64,000 bases of DNA from Nannochloropsis oceanica (GCA_004519485.1 CP038108.1:248001-312000), one strand, 5' to 3'; shown: positions 33,685-46,044, counted from the first letter of the stretch. Numbers and translations are program-made. Notes: generated by a model not told the origin, from the sequence alone.

Positions 33685-36600
33685 GAGGTGGGGAAACCAC
33701 CAGCAGTGAAAGAGGATTTTTGGTTGGTCAAATGGAAGGGGAAAAGCTATTTGCACACATCATGGGAGACCCGGGCAGGCTTATTGCTGCATGATTCGTC
33801 GACGGACCAAAAGTTGAGACGGTTTGAAAACCAGATGATAAAGCTGCGGGGCCCGGCGTGGAGGGAGGTGTTGTTGGAGGAACGGAGGGAAGACCCGAAA
33901 GAGGTGCCGGAGTGGTTCGACCCAGATTTGGTTGAGGCGCATCGGGTGATTGCCTGCGAGACAGCCTATGTGATGATGACGGTAATTGTCCGTCAGATTC
34001 GTCGGATGCGACATACCCTCCTGCTGGATGAGCAGGCGGCCGACGCGGGGGAGCAGGGGGGGGCGCCGCAGGCGTTGCCTGTGCCATTGCCCCCGCCGAC
34101 GCCGGCGGAGGAGGCAGAGGACAGACAACATGATGAGGTGAGATACCTTGTGAAGTGGCGGGGGTTACCCTACGCAGAAGTATCGTGGGAGAGGTGGGCG
34201 GATATCAAGGAGTGGGCGTACGAGGAGGTGGCCTTGTTCTGGTTGCTTCAACGGCCCGATTTGAAATTGAGTCCGGCGATGGCCTCGACGATGCGGGTGC
34301 TCCATGATGTAGATAACCCGACTTTTGGACATCGGAGCTATACCTTTCTATCTGTCTATGACCCTGACGGACCCTCCGACATTGAGATTCCCCCTCCTGC
34401 CGTCGCGGCCCCTGCTCACATCCCCCCCCCGCCTACCCTGGAGGAGGGAGGGACGGAGGAACAACAGCAGCAGTATCAGAAGGATATGCATGCCCAGGCT
34501 GTGGCGCACGCGGCAGCGTCGTCGAACGTGTTGCAATTGCGAGATTATCAGCTGACGGGCTTAAAGTGGTTAATTTTTAACTACTACCAGCGCCGTCCCT
34601 CGATTTTGGCGGATGAGATGGTGAGTGCGGCAGGGGGGGTCGGAGGTAGAGAGGGAGGGAAAGTAGGGTGTAAAAGGAATTGTCGTTCAATGCCTCGATA
34701 AGTTATTTCTATTCTACTTTTCTACTTCTCAACTTATAATGAGCATCGACCGATAAACAACTTACAACCCCCATCCCTCCTTCCATCTCTCCCTCTCCCC
34801 CCCCAGGGCCTTGGCAAGACCATCCAAACCATGGCCTTCCTCACCCAGCTCTACCGCACGCAAGAAGGGCAAAATCGAGGCCCCTTCATCATCGTTGCCC
34901 CCCTCTCTCTCATCAATCAGTGGCAAGGCGAAGCTTCCACCTGGGCGCCTGATTTGAATGTATTGGTCTACCACGGCAACGCTGACTCAAGACAAGTCCT
35001 GCGGGAGTACGAGTTCTATTTTGACGAGCCGTATATTCGACCAGAGGACGCATACTACCTCAAGCAGAACAACATCGTCAAGTTTGACATTTTATTGACC
35101 ACATATGAGACGGTCATAAAGGACATTAAGATTTTGTCGCGTGTCGCGTGGAAGGTGCTGGTGGTGGATGAGGCGCACCGATTGAAGAATCCGGCCTCGC
35201 GGCTGTTTATGGAGCTGAAGACCTTGCCGAGGGATCATTGTGTGTTGTTGACGGGCACGCCACTGCAAAACAAGACGGAAGAGCTGTGGGCATTGCTGAA
35301 TTTTGCAGACCCGATTTACTTTGGTGACCAGTCGGGATTCAATAAGGAGTATGGGGACCTGAAGGATGCGAGCCAGGTGGAGAGTCTGCATAACATGTTG
35401 AAGCCGTTCTTGTTGCGGAGGATCAAGGAGGATGTAGAGAAGAGCTTGCCTCCCAAGGAGGAGACAATCGTGGAAGTGAGCTTGACTCCTTTGCAGAGAA
35501 AGTTTTACATGGCGATTTACGATCGGAATACGACCTTTTTGTTCAAGGAGACCAAGGCCTCCATGGCCCCCTCCCTGATGAATGTCATGATGGAACTGAG
35601 GAAGTGCTGCAACCATGCTTATTTGAATCGGGGCGTGGAAGAACGGATATTGTCGGAGATTCCCGAGGCGCAACGTACGCCAGAGAATCTGCACCACCAG
35701 CTTGTGTCGTGCTCGGGGAAGATGGTGTTGCTCGATAAGTTGTTGCCGCGGTTGAAGAAGGAGGGACACAAAGTGCTTATTTTCTCGCAGATGGTTCGAG
35801 TTTTAGATTTAGTGGAAGACTATATGCGTTTTGTAGGGCATTCCTACGAGCGGTTGGACGGAACCAAAAAGGCAACGGAGCGATCGGCGGCGGTAGTGCG
35901 CTTTAACAACCCGGCTCTGAATCGGTTTGTCATGCTCTTATCGACGCGCGCGGGGGGGCTGGGTTTGAATTTGACAGCGGCGGATACGGTGATAATTTAC
36001 GACTCGGATTGGAACCCGCATAATGATCTACAGGCCCAGGCACGAGCACACCGGATCGGACAGACCAAAGCCGTGAAAGTCTATCGGCTGCTGACGAGGA
36101 AGAGTTATGAAGTGGAGATGTTTCATGCTGCTTCGATGAAACTCGGATTGGACCGAGCTGTGCTGGCTCATCAGCGGGCGGAGGGTGAGATGGAGGCAGG
36201 AGCAGCATCAGCGGCTGCGGGGGTGGGGATATCAAAGTCGGAGTCGTCGTTGCTAAAGCCAACCAAGGCGCAGTTGGGCCTGTCACACACAGAGGTGGAG
36301 CATTTGTTGAAGAGGGGAGCCTACGATGTTTTCAGGGGCGATGATAAGGAAGGGCAGGAGTTTCAGGAGGCGGATATAGACCAGATTTTGCAGAGACAGA
36401 GCCACAAAGTCGTGTATGGGAACCAGGAGAGCTTGACGAAAAACTTGGCGTCTAGTTTCTCTAAGGCGTCATTTGTATCGACTGATAATAAAGAGGACAT
36501 TGATTTGGACGACCCAGAATTCTGGAAGAAGGCGATTGGGCTGACTGAGCCAGAGAAAGAGGCATCCACAAAGTTGCTTGGCGGCTTGGCGACCACGGCG

Positions 36601-39600
36601 ATTTTGGGGGAGGGGGAAAAGAGAAAGCGGAAGAGGAATGAGCGGTTTGACGCCAAGGCGATGGCTGGGTTGGATGACGTGTTGGGGGGGTACGACTCAG
36701 CGTATGAGGGGGATTCGCTTGATGACTCGGGCGGGGAAGACGGGTCACACTCTGGCTCCTCGGACGCTCACCCTAAGAGGAGAGGGCGACCGCGCAAGGG
36801 CGAGGCGGGCAAGCACCCGAGGGTGCGAAGCAGGGCAGGATCTAAGGGAGGACAGGGTACGCCCGTGGGGAATGGACGCTTCACCGTAGGCCCGGATGGG
36901 CAGGTGATCCCAGGGGGAGGGGGAGGGATGTCCTCAACGGGAAATCCTCAGGTGCGGCGGGTACCTAAGTGGGGGCCGCATTCGAGAGACAGATTGATAA
37001 GGGCGTTGTTAGAGTTTGGCTTTGGGCGGTGGGAAAGGATTAGAATCGAAAGCTTGGCGTCGGAGGTGCCTTTGGGGGAGGTGGAGAGCTTCTGTCGGTC
37101 GTATGTATTGCAGTGCGGACTATGCGCAGGGGAAGGCAAGCGACCTCGGCACGAGTCCAAGTTTGTCAAGGACGCGATTGCGGCCGCGACCAAACTGGCG
37201 GCGCAGATGAAGAGCGGGGAGATAGTCATTCCAGAGGTCTTGCAAGACGAGCGGTTCCTTCTCCGTCTCCGCCAGGGGCTAGCCCGCAAGGCGCTTGTCC
37301 GCCTCGATCTTCTCCTACGATTACAAAGCCCGGTGATAAACGAAGCTGTACGCCTGGCCTTTGTGGCTCTGACCCCAGAACAACTCATTGCGAAGGGCCT
37401 CCCTCCTATCCTTAACCAAGTTCCAGACCACCTTGTGTCTATTTTGCCTAATTTTGAAGAGCGCTTTTCAAAGCTGAGTAAAGCGGAGGTGGCAAAACAC
37501 ATTGTTTTGGGCGATGTCCGGCCCACGTGGACGCAGGCGACGCCTTGGTGGGATTTGGAGTGCGACAGACACTTGTTAGTGGGGGTGTACGCACATGGTT
37601 TTCAGAATTATAATGCGATCCGAGATGATCCTGACTTATGTTTTCAAAAGAAGATGGAAGCATGGTTGGTGAGGAACCCGAAAGGTTTCATGGTCGAGAA
37701 GAAGCCAGCACCTTTGCCTTTCAATGGAAAGGAGCAGCAGATGCTGCCTATCTATACGTGGTCGCCGTTGCAGGTGTTTTTGAAGCTGCCCTGCGTTGGA
37801 GTAGAGATTAAGGAGGAAGGGAAGGTCGACAAAAAGGGGGAGGAGAAGGGTGGAGGAGGTGAGGTAGAAGGAGGTATTGAGGAGGAGAAGCAGCAGTCAC
37901 ATTACATTCGGGCGGTGACCTTGCCAGGAAAAAGGGTGTCGAAGTACAGAGGGGTATACGCGCAGCCGGGAAGTGCGCATTGGGCGGTGCAGATTCAACA
38001 GATGCAGGGAACGCAGTGTGTTGGGTCTTATGCCTCAGAAGAGAAGGCGGCCTTGGCGTATGACACAGCTGCTCGGAAATTGTACGGACCGGAGGCAGAG
38101 ACGAATTTCACAAGGGCGGTGTCTGCGATCGGCGTGGCGGCGGCTGCAGATACTGCTGCTGTGGCCGCTGCTGCTACTGGTGCTGATGCTGGTGCTGGTG
38201 ATGCTGGCGCTTTTTCTCCTTCTCCGTCTGCCCTTGCTGTAGGAAGTGGCACTTGCAGCGAGGCGGAGCTGTCCCCCAGCGCGAGACTCGACGTTGCAGC
38301 CGAAGGTGAGGGGGGAAGGGAGAGCGGAGGGGCAAAAGCTTCCTCCGCGATGGTAGCCAGTGGCAGCAACAACAGCATCAGCAGCTTGGCGATTGTCAAA
38401 TCGAGCGGAAGCGAGCCTCCTCGTCGCCGACCTGAGGTGACCAAAGCGCCCAACCACGAGCTACCTTTGGTGTGGCATCGCTCATCACTCTACCGGGGCG
38501 TACGTGCTGCGGGCCCCAAGTGGACGGCGCAGATAAGCTACAACGGCCAGAACCATCACTTGGGGACGTTTAATAGTGAGTTGGAAGCCGCCTTGGCTTA
38601 TGATGCGCTTTCTCGTCGATACCATCAGGGGCAGACGGCGGTGTTGAATTTCCCGGAGGGTCCCGAGCAGGAGTTGGATCGGATCGATGCGCTGATGCAG
38701 GAGCTGACGGAGTCAGGTTTGCCGGGGGGCTGGTCTGAAGGAGGGGCGGAGGAAGCGGCGGCGATGGCGGCGACGAAGATTGCTCGCGAGGAAGCGCGGG
38801 TGTCGGTGAAAAAGGAGAAAGAGGTGGTGGTGATTGATGATGATGAAGTGGGAGAGGAGAAGAAGAAGGAGGCCAGGGAGTTGGAGGTAAAAGAGGAAGA
38901 AAAGAAGGTCAAGGCGGAAGAGGGGGTGCCTGATAGGGTGGTATTGAAGGTGGATGTTGAGGAAGCAGCGCTTCTGCAGGAGCAACACGAGCAGGTTTCT
39001 GCGCCGACGCCCAATCCCGATGCTATCGATGACGACAAGCATGCGGCCACTCCTGCTGCTGCTACTGCTTTTACTGAAGAAGTGGCTGGCGAGGGGACCA
39101 AGGCAGAAGCAGTAACCCCTCAGACCGCGCCCAGAGATGAAGTGAAAAAAGGGAGCGAAGTGAAAGAGGCCGCGGCGTCAGCAGAATCAACAGCAGCAGC
39201 AGAAGCAGCAGGAACAGGAGCAGAGCAGCCGAATATATCGTCTGCTGACACAGCGTCTGCAACGGCGGAGATGACCGTCTGGAAGGAAGGGGGAGGGGAG
39301 GAAGAGCAGAGGAAGGAGAACGTCGAGGCGGCAAGTTTTAAGGCAACTGCTGCGGCTGCTGCTGCTGCTGCTACTGCTGCTGCTGAGAAAGGGGGAGCTA
39401 TGGTCGGAACTAGTGGCACGGCAATGCAGGTGGGTGAGGAAGGGGAGATGAGTAGGAATGTGAGCCTGGCGGAGAAAGGAGAGAAGAAGGAGGGCGAAGG
39501 CAGTGATGAAAACGCAGGAGAGATTGTAAAGAAGGATGGAGATGGGAAGATGGTGACAACAGACGAGCCTCTGATCAAGAAGCACTGGCCGGACAACTAC

Positions 39601-41154
39601 AAGATGCTGAACAAGCTAGTCACCTGGCTCATAGATGATCCGGACGCCCGCGAAACCCAAGCGGACGTCAAGAAACGCCTAGAGGAGGAAGGTCTCCGCG
39701 TGACTGAAGGAAAGGTGGTGCGTCAAATCAAGCGTCGACCCTCCGAAGAGGATGAGCGTGGCATGTCAACGAGTGGCCGGGGCTCAGGAGGCGAGAAGGG
39801 CAGCCCTTCCTCTTTCGACCCCGAAAACAAGAAAATCAAGACAAGCATCAGTGGTGTTAGTGCCCGCGGGGTCGGTGTCTGGAGCACAGATGATTGTCGG
39901 CGCCTATGCAACGCCTTGTTGGTTAGCGGAGCGCCTCTCTCGAACCCTGCCCTTCCTGTTACCCTCTATCTGGCCACAGCCGGGCGGCTATCACATTCGG
40001 CGTTGGTGGATCGACGTACGCCCTCGGCGGATGGGAGCGTTGATCAAGTGATTGGTTACCTCCCCACTTTTACCTGGAACGATGTCCGTCTCCGTGCCGG
40101 CCTTCCCGCTAAGACCCCTGAGGACCTGCAGGCTTTTTATGTCACGGAACTCCTGCCATTGTTCCAACGTTTGTGCACGCACCGGGAGCCTTTGCCGGAA
40201 TCGGGTGATGGGTTGAGTGCGCTTCCTGATCCAAGTAAGTCTGTGCTAGAGCACACGGCGGGCTCGCGCTCGATCGCTTATACGTTTATGAGGCGCCAGC
40301 AGCTGGTACGTGCCATTAGATTTATTTTGGAGAAGGAGCCGAAGATGTTGGTCGAATATTTGGGGTCGACAGAGGGGAAGAATGCGACGGGGAATCTGCC
40401 AGGGTGGTGGATGGGGACGAGGCTTGATGTGTCCTTGATGCTGGGAGCCTGCTGGAAGGGCTTGTTGTGCATAGACCAGATTCGAAAGGAGACGATGTTG
40501 GGGTTGTGTGACGCGGCAATTGAGGGGCATTTGAGGAAGACCGTGATTGAGAAAGTGGCGGCCTCAGAGATGACCATGCCCTCGGACGCAGAATTCAACG
40601 AATACGCCCAGCGGGCGATGGCGGCATTCCCGGATCGGAAAGTGCTGGAGGAGCGCTTGCATCGTAACTGTATCATCATAGCTCGACATGTACCGGCGAC
40701 AGCGGAATTGAGGTTTGGGGGGGCGCGTGGCAACAAGTCACCGGGGACGCCTGGTCAGGGCAGCAGGGGATCGACGCCGGTGCCAGCAGTGGACGTAGAG
40801 AAAGGAGGGGCTAATTCAGAAGGACAAGGAGGACGGGGAGGTGTCACACCGGGTGCTCAAGCTGCTGCGGTTGTGGCTACTGCGGCAGCGGCTGCTGATG
40901 CTGAAATTAGTCCTGCTGCTGCTGTCAGTACCAACCCGGCTCTGTTGGTGGAGCCAAAGTCTTCTTTGGTGCAGGTGCCCACTTCTTCCTCGCCAGAACC
41001 TCCGGTGCCGGTCGTGCAGGGACAGCAGGAACATCAGGGGCAACAGGAGGGTGAATCAGTATCTCCGATAGCGTGGGAGCAGGGCCAGATGACAGCTGAC
41101 GACGGCAGTCAACCACCACAGCAAGAAGGAGATGGTGGAGGGCGGATGGAATAG
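31939..41154 (+). CDS. CHD-type chromatin remodeller with PHD finger, double chromodomain and two AP2/ERF domains
   Basis: ATP-dependent nucleosome remodeller. Exons 31939-34620 and 34807-41154 (join DEM|GLGKT) give about 3,009 aa. Order: Gln-rich N-terminus (1-260); PHD finger (about 384-437, YCSCQRTEDEYEGG ... WFHPEC ... CSLC); AT-hook-like Gly/Arg/Lys patch; chromodomain 1 (about 593-680, FWLVKWKGKSYLHTSWE); chromodomain 2 (about 733-775, YLVKWRGLPYAEVSWERW); SNF2 ATPase (about 865-1330: GLGKT at 895, DEAH at about 1013, helicase C with STRAGGLGLNL and AHRIGQ); SANT-like (about 1613, RDRLIRALLEFGFGRWERI); SLIDE-like (about 1806, PWWDLECDRHLLVGVYAHG), as in CHD6-9. Then AP2 domain 1 (about 1938-1995, YRGVYAQPGSAHWAVQI), AP2 domain 2 (about 2122-2180, YRGVRAAGPKWTAQISYNG) and a second, divergent SANT/SLIDE-like pair (about 2586 and 2762). 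AATAAA follows at 41227. The AP2 fusion is not part of any CHD class I know. Confidence 0.9.
32070..32710 (+). repeat. CAG/CAA-rich poly-Gln region in CHD-AP2 exon 1
   Basis: Broken CAG arrays coding a Gln/His-rich N-terminus. Another pure CAG run follows at about 33648-33680, between the PHD finger and chromodomain 1. Confidence 0.85.
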
Positions 41155-42185
41155 CTAGCGAGAATGTGCGTGGACAGCCTAAGTTGGGAGATTAGAATCA
41201 AACAAGTCAAAAGAGAATGTGCAGTGAATAAAAACTTTTGTGTAGTTGTAAGAGAAAACCTGAACTCAAACCATTTGACTCGGTAGAGAGAGAAAGTTAC
41301 GAATTTTTAGGTAAAAAAAACCAGTCATATTGTTTGGACTGGTGGAGGGCTTGTTGTTTCATTTACATCGATTGATAGATTGATTGATTTATTTCTGAGA
41401 GCGAGATATTGATCCCTATAAGGCCCCTTGATAATTATTTAATGGGTCATTTGTTTATTTACATTGAATTACGTCGCATCTAACATAGACCTGTCAATCG
41501 GTCGTCTTTCCTTGCCGAATGCATATCAATGAAGTCCACGAATAAGTTATTTAACGACCAACAGTCCTTCATGAATTTGTGAATGTAAATGAATTGGACA
41601 TGGAAACGATGTAGCAAGAGATGATAAAAAGACGACATCTGTCACAAAAGCTTGTGGCGAGGGGCTTCGTTTATGCAAACAAAGGCGTGGCAAGTGTGTG
41701 ATAATTTGAAGTGTGGTTTGCATTATGGGCCTACGGGTGGTAGGGAGGAACGATGGGCTACTTTGCGTGGCTCCAAAAAATCTGCGGCCACACGTACAAG
41801 ACCACAGACACACGAAGGACGATGTCGGAGCCTTTTTCGCTCTAGAAAATACCCGTGGGGCTCGGTAGGGCTTGGTACAGGTGCATATGGGTGTGCATCA
41901 TATGCCTTTTGCTTTTTTACAGGGTTTGCTCTGCTTCTCAAACCCCTCAAAAAGCATCGAACACATGGACAACTCCTCAAAAAGCAAACCCCTATCCACT
42001 ACGACGGCCTGGGCTTTACTCGTCGCGTTCATGATGATGTACAGAACAGCTTCTGCTGATACTGCTGTTGGGCCGGCAGCGAGAGCTCCGACCCTGGCTT
42101 CGCCTAGTGTCTCCCCCAGCCCTCCCCAGGGGCTGGACTTCTATTCTAATCCCATACCACACAATACTGCATACACCGGCAGAAG
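41155..42185. other. AT-rich intergenic region
   Basis: 1,031 bases between tandem genes. AATAAA at 41227-41232 probably ends the CHD-AP2 transcript. The part around 41330-41600 is much AT-richer than the surrounding coding DNA, with GATTGATT-like short repeats near 41370. The promoter of the next gene must lie in its right half. No gene is seen. Confidence 0.45.
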
Positions 42186-43496
42186 ATGCTGTCGTCCTGC
42201 ACGTGGACAAGTGAATTGTTTAAACCAGCTACTACCACCTCTACGCCTTCGTACCTCAAGGGCCGCGCGCGCAAGAATCGCGTGAGCCGGTCGGGCCGTC
42301 GGGACAAGCCACAATACGAGGCTGCATTGACGCGTCTACTAGCCGTCACAGAACCCACGTACGCCACAACGTTGCCAATCTCCCGCTTTCCTATACCCTC
42401 CTTATCGTCCAAATGCCCTTCCCATGCCTCCGTCACGACCCAAGTCGAAGACACGGCCGAGTGGCTGGCATCGGTCAAGGGCATCGATCCCGCTGAAGGA
42501 CACCTGTGCAATCCCCAGCGAGCGCAACGAAAACGGCAGCAAGTGGCAAATTTGATGCAGGTATGCCACGCATATATCGGGCAGCTACTTGCCCTTCAAA
42601 GCACCTCTGCAACGCCAGCTCAGCTCAGAGTGATTGAATTCTGCTGCGGGAGTGGCCATGTGGCGTTACCTCTGGCAGCACTCTATCCCTCCGTGCATTT
42701 CATTCTTCTCGACAACCGCCCCCCCTCCATCCGTCAAGCAGAGGAGCGATCTGCTGCGGCCAACTTCCACAATGTAACATGCCGGTGCGAAGATTTGCAC
42801 GACTTTCCAGATTCTGAAACGTTTCACCTCGGCATAGCTCTTCATGCATGCGGTCCTCTGACAGACTTGGTGATGGATTTTTGCCTGAAGCAACGGGCGG
42901 CCTACGTTCTTTGCCCCTGCTGCATTGGCAAGATTCAAGCCAGTCCTCTAGAATTTCCTCGATCCTCTTGTTTCCGGGCGCTTTTACCTGATCGGCGGCA
43001 ATATGAGTCGATGGCATCTGCTGGGGATCTGAGCGTGCGACAGTTCTTTTCCAAATCGAAAGTGGCTGAAACTGACGGGCAAAAGGCCACCAGCATTGGA
43101 AATAACGATATCAAGCCGGAGAACCCGCGACAGGAGCGGGATAAGCAAGAGCAGGAAGAGGAACAGCAGCAGCAGCATCGGCGGCGGCGGCTTTGTAAAG
43201 CTTTTGTAGAGACGGACCGGGGATTGCGGGCGAAGGAGGCTGGCTATTTGACGCGATTGATGCTGCTGACACCCCGAGAATGTACTCCAAAAAATGACCT
43301 GCTTTGTGGTTATCCCGGTGAATGGGAAGAAATGATTTTGAAGAGGGAAACTGAAAAAGGAAGAGAGGTGGTGGAGGAAATGGAGTACGTGGTGGTCAAT
43401 GGCAACGACGCCGCAGTCTTCGATGCTTTTTTTGGGGATTCAGGAGCAGGTGGAGAGGGAGAGGATGATGCGTCTGATGATGATGAAGTAGGTTGA
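42186..43496 (+). CDS. GSTCD: GSTCD-like SAM-dependent methyltransferase
   Basis: 436 aa, single exon. The class I methyltransferase domain (about residues 100-280) resembles the C-terminal methyltransferase part of animal GSTCD: VIEFCCGSGHVALPLAALYP (SAM motif I), FILLDNRPPS (motif II), LGIALHACGPLTDLVMDFCL, then AAYVLCPCCIGKIQ. The HACG...TD and CPCC strings are diagnostic of this group. The GST-like N-terminal domain of the animal protein is absent, replaced by a basic ~60-residue stretch. A second conserved patch follows a Gln/Arg-rich insert: ETDRGLRAKEAGYLTRLMLL. The C-tail is acidic. The substrate is unknown; RNA is a reasonable guess for the family but not shown by the sequence. The start ATG 42186 is the first in frame. 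Confidence 0.78.
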   Translation: MLSSCTWTSELFKPATTTSTPSYLKGRARKNRVSRSGRRDKPQYEAALTRLLAVTEPTYATTLPISRFPIPSLSSKCPSHASVTTQVEDTAEWLASVKGIDPAEGHLCNPQRAQRKRQQVANLMQVCHAYIGQLLALQSTSATPAQLRVIEFCCGSGHVALPLAALYPSVHFILLDNRPPSIRQAEERSAAANFHNVTCRCEDLHDFPDSETFHLGIALHACGPLTDLVMDFCLKQRAAYVLCPCCIGKIQASPLEFPRSSCFRALLPDRRQYESMASAGDLSVRQFFSKSKVAETDGQKATSIGNNDIKPENPRQERDKQEQEEEQQQQHRRRRLCKAFVETDRGLRAKEAGYLTRLMLLTPRECTPKNDLLCGYPGEWEEMILKRETEKGREVVEEMEYVVVNGNDAAVFDAFFGDSGAGGEGEDDASDDDEVG

Positions 43497-44164
43497 AAGG
43501 AAATGACAATTAAAGTCACATATTGATACATCTAGAAGCCTTCTTTGGCTCTGTAAGTAACCTTTTGTTTTTACTGGTTAATTTTTCGTGCAAGGCTTCT
43601 TGTATCTTCTTCGGTGAACCTACAATATTGAACGGATGAGATTAAGCCAAATGTCTCCTTGTTTGGTAGACTCATTTGATAGACCCGTTAGGCAATAATC
43701 CACGAAGTTGTCTTGCCCCGAAATCGCCCCTGCCGCACGCGACCCCGCCTCCCAATTAGCCTGGGTCAAGCACACGACCAGAAGACCCCGCTAAGCAGGA
43801 AAAGCCAGCTCTCAAGCCCTGTGATATGATGCTTTTACCTCAAGCAGCAACATTGACTGATGGCCCACCAATGACAATAATGTTGAACATGGACCTTTCT
43901 CACCTCACACAAAAGCAAGAAACGGAAAATGAAATTTGAATGTGAGCAAGGGATGCAGTCATCCCCTCGAAAGCTAAGTCTTACTCGAGCTTATTACACA
44001 CTCTATGCAGGCCCACTTTGCACCATCCACAGTCTCCAGCACAGCCACTACCCTGAGTGCCTATTGTACCGGAAGCGAGGGAGCCAAACTCAGATTCAAG
44101 AAAACCCAAGACCAACTCGCCATCAGCAGCATACCATTATTATCGTCATCGTACCCTCTCTTTG
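43497..44164. other. Intergenic region before the ABHD11-like gene
   Basis: 668 bases. An open frame with ATG at 44005, in another frame, could be a 5' leader or an upstream exon of the hydrolase, but I found no splice that joins it cleanly. No RNA gene is recognised. Confidence 0.4.
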
Positions 44165-45307
44165 ATGAGCAATGCTTTCGCCGCTGCCCGGCTGGGTTAC
44201 GAGCTTCTATCAAATGGCAAGGCCGGTCCCAGGAAAACGGTGGTGTTTCTGCGTAAGTGACAGAGGAGGCTTCGTTGACCAGGCCCCCCCCCCCCCCCAC
44301 AAGCACCAACGCGACAGTCTCTCACCGCTCTGCCTTTCTTCCCCGTCACATAACGATAGATGGCATCCTAGGCAGTCTCAAGAACTGGAGACAGCCCGCA
44401 CAGCGCGTCATTGGTATGTTTCCGCACTACCAAGCCTTGCTCGTCGACCACCGCGGCCACGGGCAGTCCGAGGCGGGTCTCCCTCCACACACCCTCGCCG
44501 GGTGTGCCTTGGATGTACACGCCCTCTTGCAGAGACTCCAACTTCGGCCCGACATACTGTGCGGCCATTCCTTCGGAGGAAAAATTGCTCTAGAATACGT
44601 TAAGCAAGGGCTTGACGACAAAGGAGGAGGCATCCAAGTCCCGAGGCAGACTTGGGTCTTTGATTCCTTGCCCACCGCGGTGGACCGGCACAAAGCCATC
44701 GGCGAGAACTCGGTGTGGGACGTTATTGAAAAGCTGGGCCAGGTACCATTGCCGCAACCAAGCAAGGAAGGTCTCGTCTCGATGTTGATCGAAGAGAAGC
44801 GTATCCCCTCCGCGATTGCCCACTGGCTTATGACGAGTCTGAAGCGCGTGCCTGCTGGAGGAGGGCAAGGAGGGGAACAAGGAGGATTGGTGTGGACTTT
44901 CGATTTGGAAGTGATCCGCGCTCTATTTCACGCCTACACCAATACCTGCTACTATGACGTGATGGAATCTCCTGCTCTGTCTCTGCAGCATCATCGCATT
45001 GATTTCATCCAGGCGGGGAAGAACCAGGCCTGGACACCAGAAGTACTGGGTGGGCATTCCCTTTCCCCTTCTCCTCGCCCCCCCCCCTCTTCATTTCGCA
45101 GGCATGGACAGCCATTTCTGATGCTCGTTCTCCCCCCCCCCCTCCTTCTCCCTCGTTCCTCCCACAGACCGCTTCGCGCAAATTCAAGCCCTAGGACGGA
45201 CGAACATCGGAATCCATAAGTTGGAAAAAGCCGGTCATTGGGTGCACGTCGACGACCTGGAGGGTGTGCTTCGACTGCTGGCACCCACGTTCCTGCCACA
45301 GCCCTAA
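44165..45307 (+). CDS. ABHD11: ABHD11-like alpha/beta hydrolase, 3 exons
   Basis: Exons 44165-44252, 44360-45049 and 45168-45307 give 305 aa, the usual length for this esterase/lipase-like family. Splicing rebuilds VVFLHGILGSLKNW (oxyanion-hole HG) across intron 1 and LDRFAQIQALGRTN across intron 2. The nucleophile elbow is GHSFGGK (about residue 124). The catalytic His lies in KAGHWVHVDD near the C-terminus, and the acid is probably in the VFDSLP region. DHRGHGQSE and FDLEVIRALF are family-typical. Human ABHD11 is mitochondrial; here no clear presequence follows ATG 44165, but the frame is open upstream to before 44057, so a longer 5' end is possible. Substrate unknown. A pure C run (44283-44299) lies in intron 1 and two more C runs lie in intron 2. 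Confidence 0.88.
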
Positions 45308-46044
45308 GTCTTCCCCCCACCCTCTAAAATGAGATAAATACTAGATTAAAAACTGACGGAGAAATGGGAGAAGTACATAAAACCAGGACAAAAACATGGT
45401 AAATCTTACTTTCTGTTCTATCATTTCTTTGGTTGGCTGATTGGGTCGGTTTTACGCATTGATTTTTGGCCTTCGGGGAGACAATGAAGCGCAGAAAGCA
45501 AGCCCCGAAAAGCTGTACACTCATAGGCGCACAATTTAGGTCGACATGCCTACGTTGAGTCTCCCTCCCTCCCCCTTTCCCTCCCTCTCATACACCACAG
45601 ACATCAAATGCGTCCATCGGCTCATGCGCCTCGCAAAGAAATACCGTTGTCTCAAAATTTCTTCTTCTATTTTTCCCCCTTTCGAGATACTTTTTCGTTT
45701 CCCAATGAGCTTTTCGCGCTTTTCCTGTCGTGAGGAGCCCTACCTCTCATGCGGAGTCCTTGTCTTCTTTTCGTACTGGCATGAAGGATTACTGACCCCT
45801 TGAGTGACTTGCACTCAACATTCCATGTTTCTTTCTCTCCCTTCCGCTATGAAGTATGGCCAAAGCGCCCATGCCTTCTCGAACTGTTTGTAAGGTGAGA
45901 CGCACACACGATGATTCTCATTGCTACCTCTCTCCAAATATTTATAAAGCAAGCCTTGCCCCCACGCCTTTTCTCACGTCTTGCTTGCCCACCCTTTGAC
46001 CTTTCCATTCTATCAACATCTGTATATGATTCGTTTACTCAATC
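45308..46044. other. Convergent intergenic region, ABHD11-like / ARF-like
   Basis: 737 bases between two 3' ends, AT-rich at 45330-45430 and CT-rich at 45560-45600. No gene is recognised. Confidence 0.45.

Noticed and set aside
43690-43810. GC-rich stretch with tRNA-like look
   Set aside because: No arrangement of four stems and no GGTTCGA-type box could be drawn.
44005-44256. Upstream ATG frame before the ABHD11-like gene as its N-terminus
   Set aside because: It is in a different frame from the conserved exon and no good splice pair joins the two.
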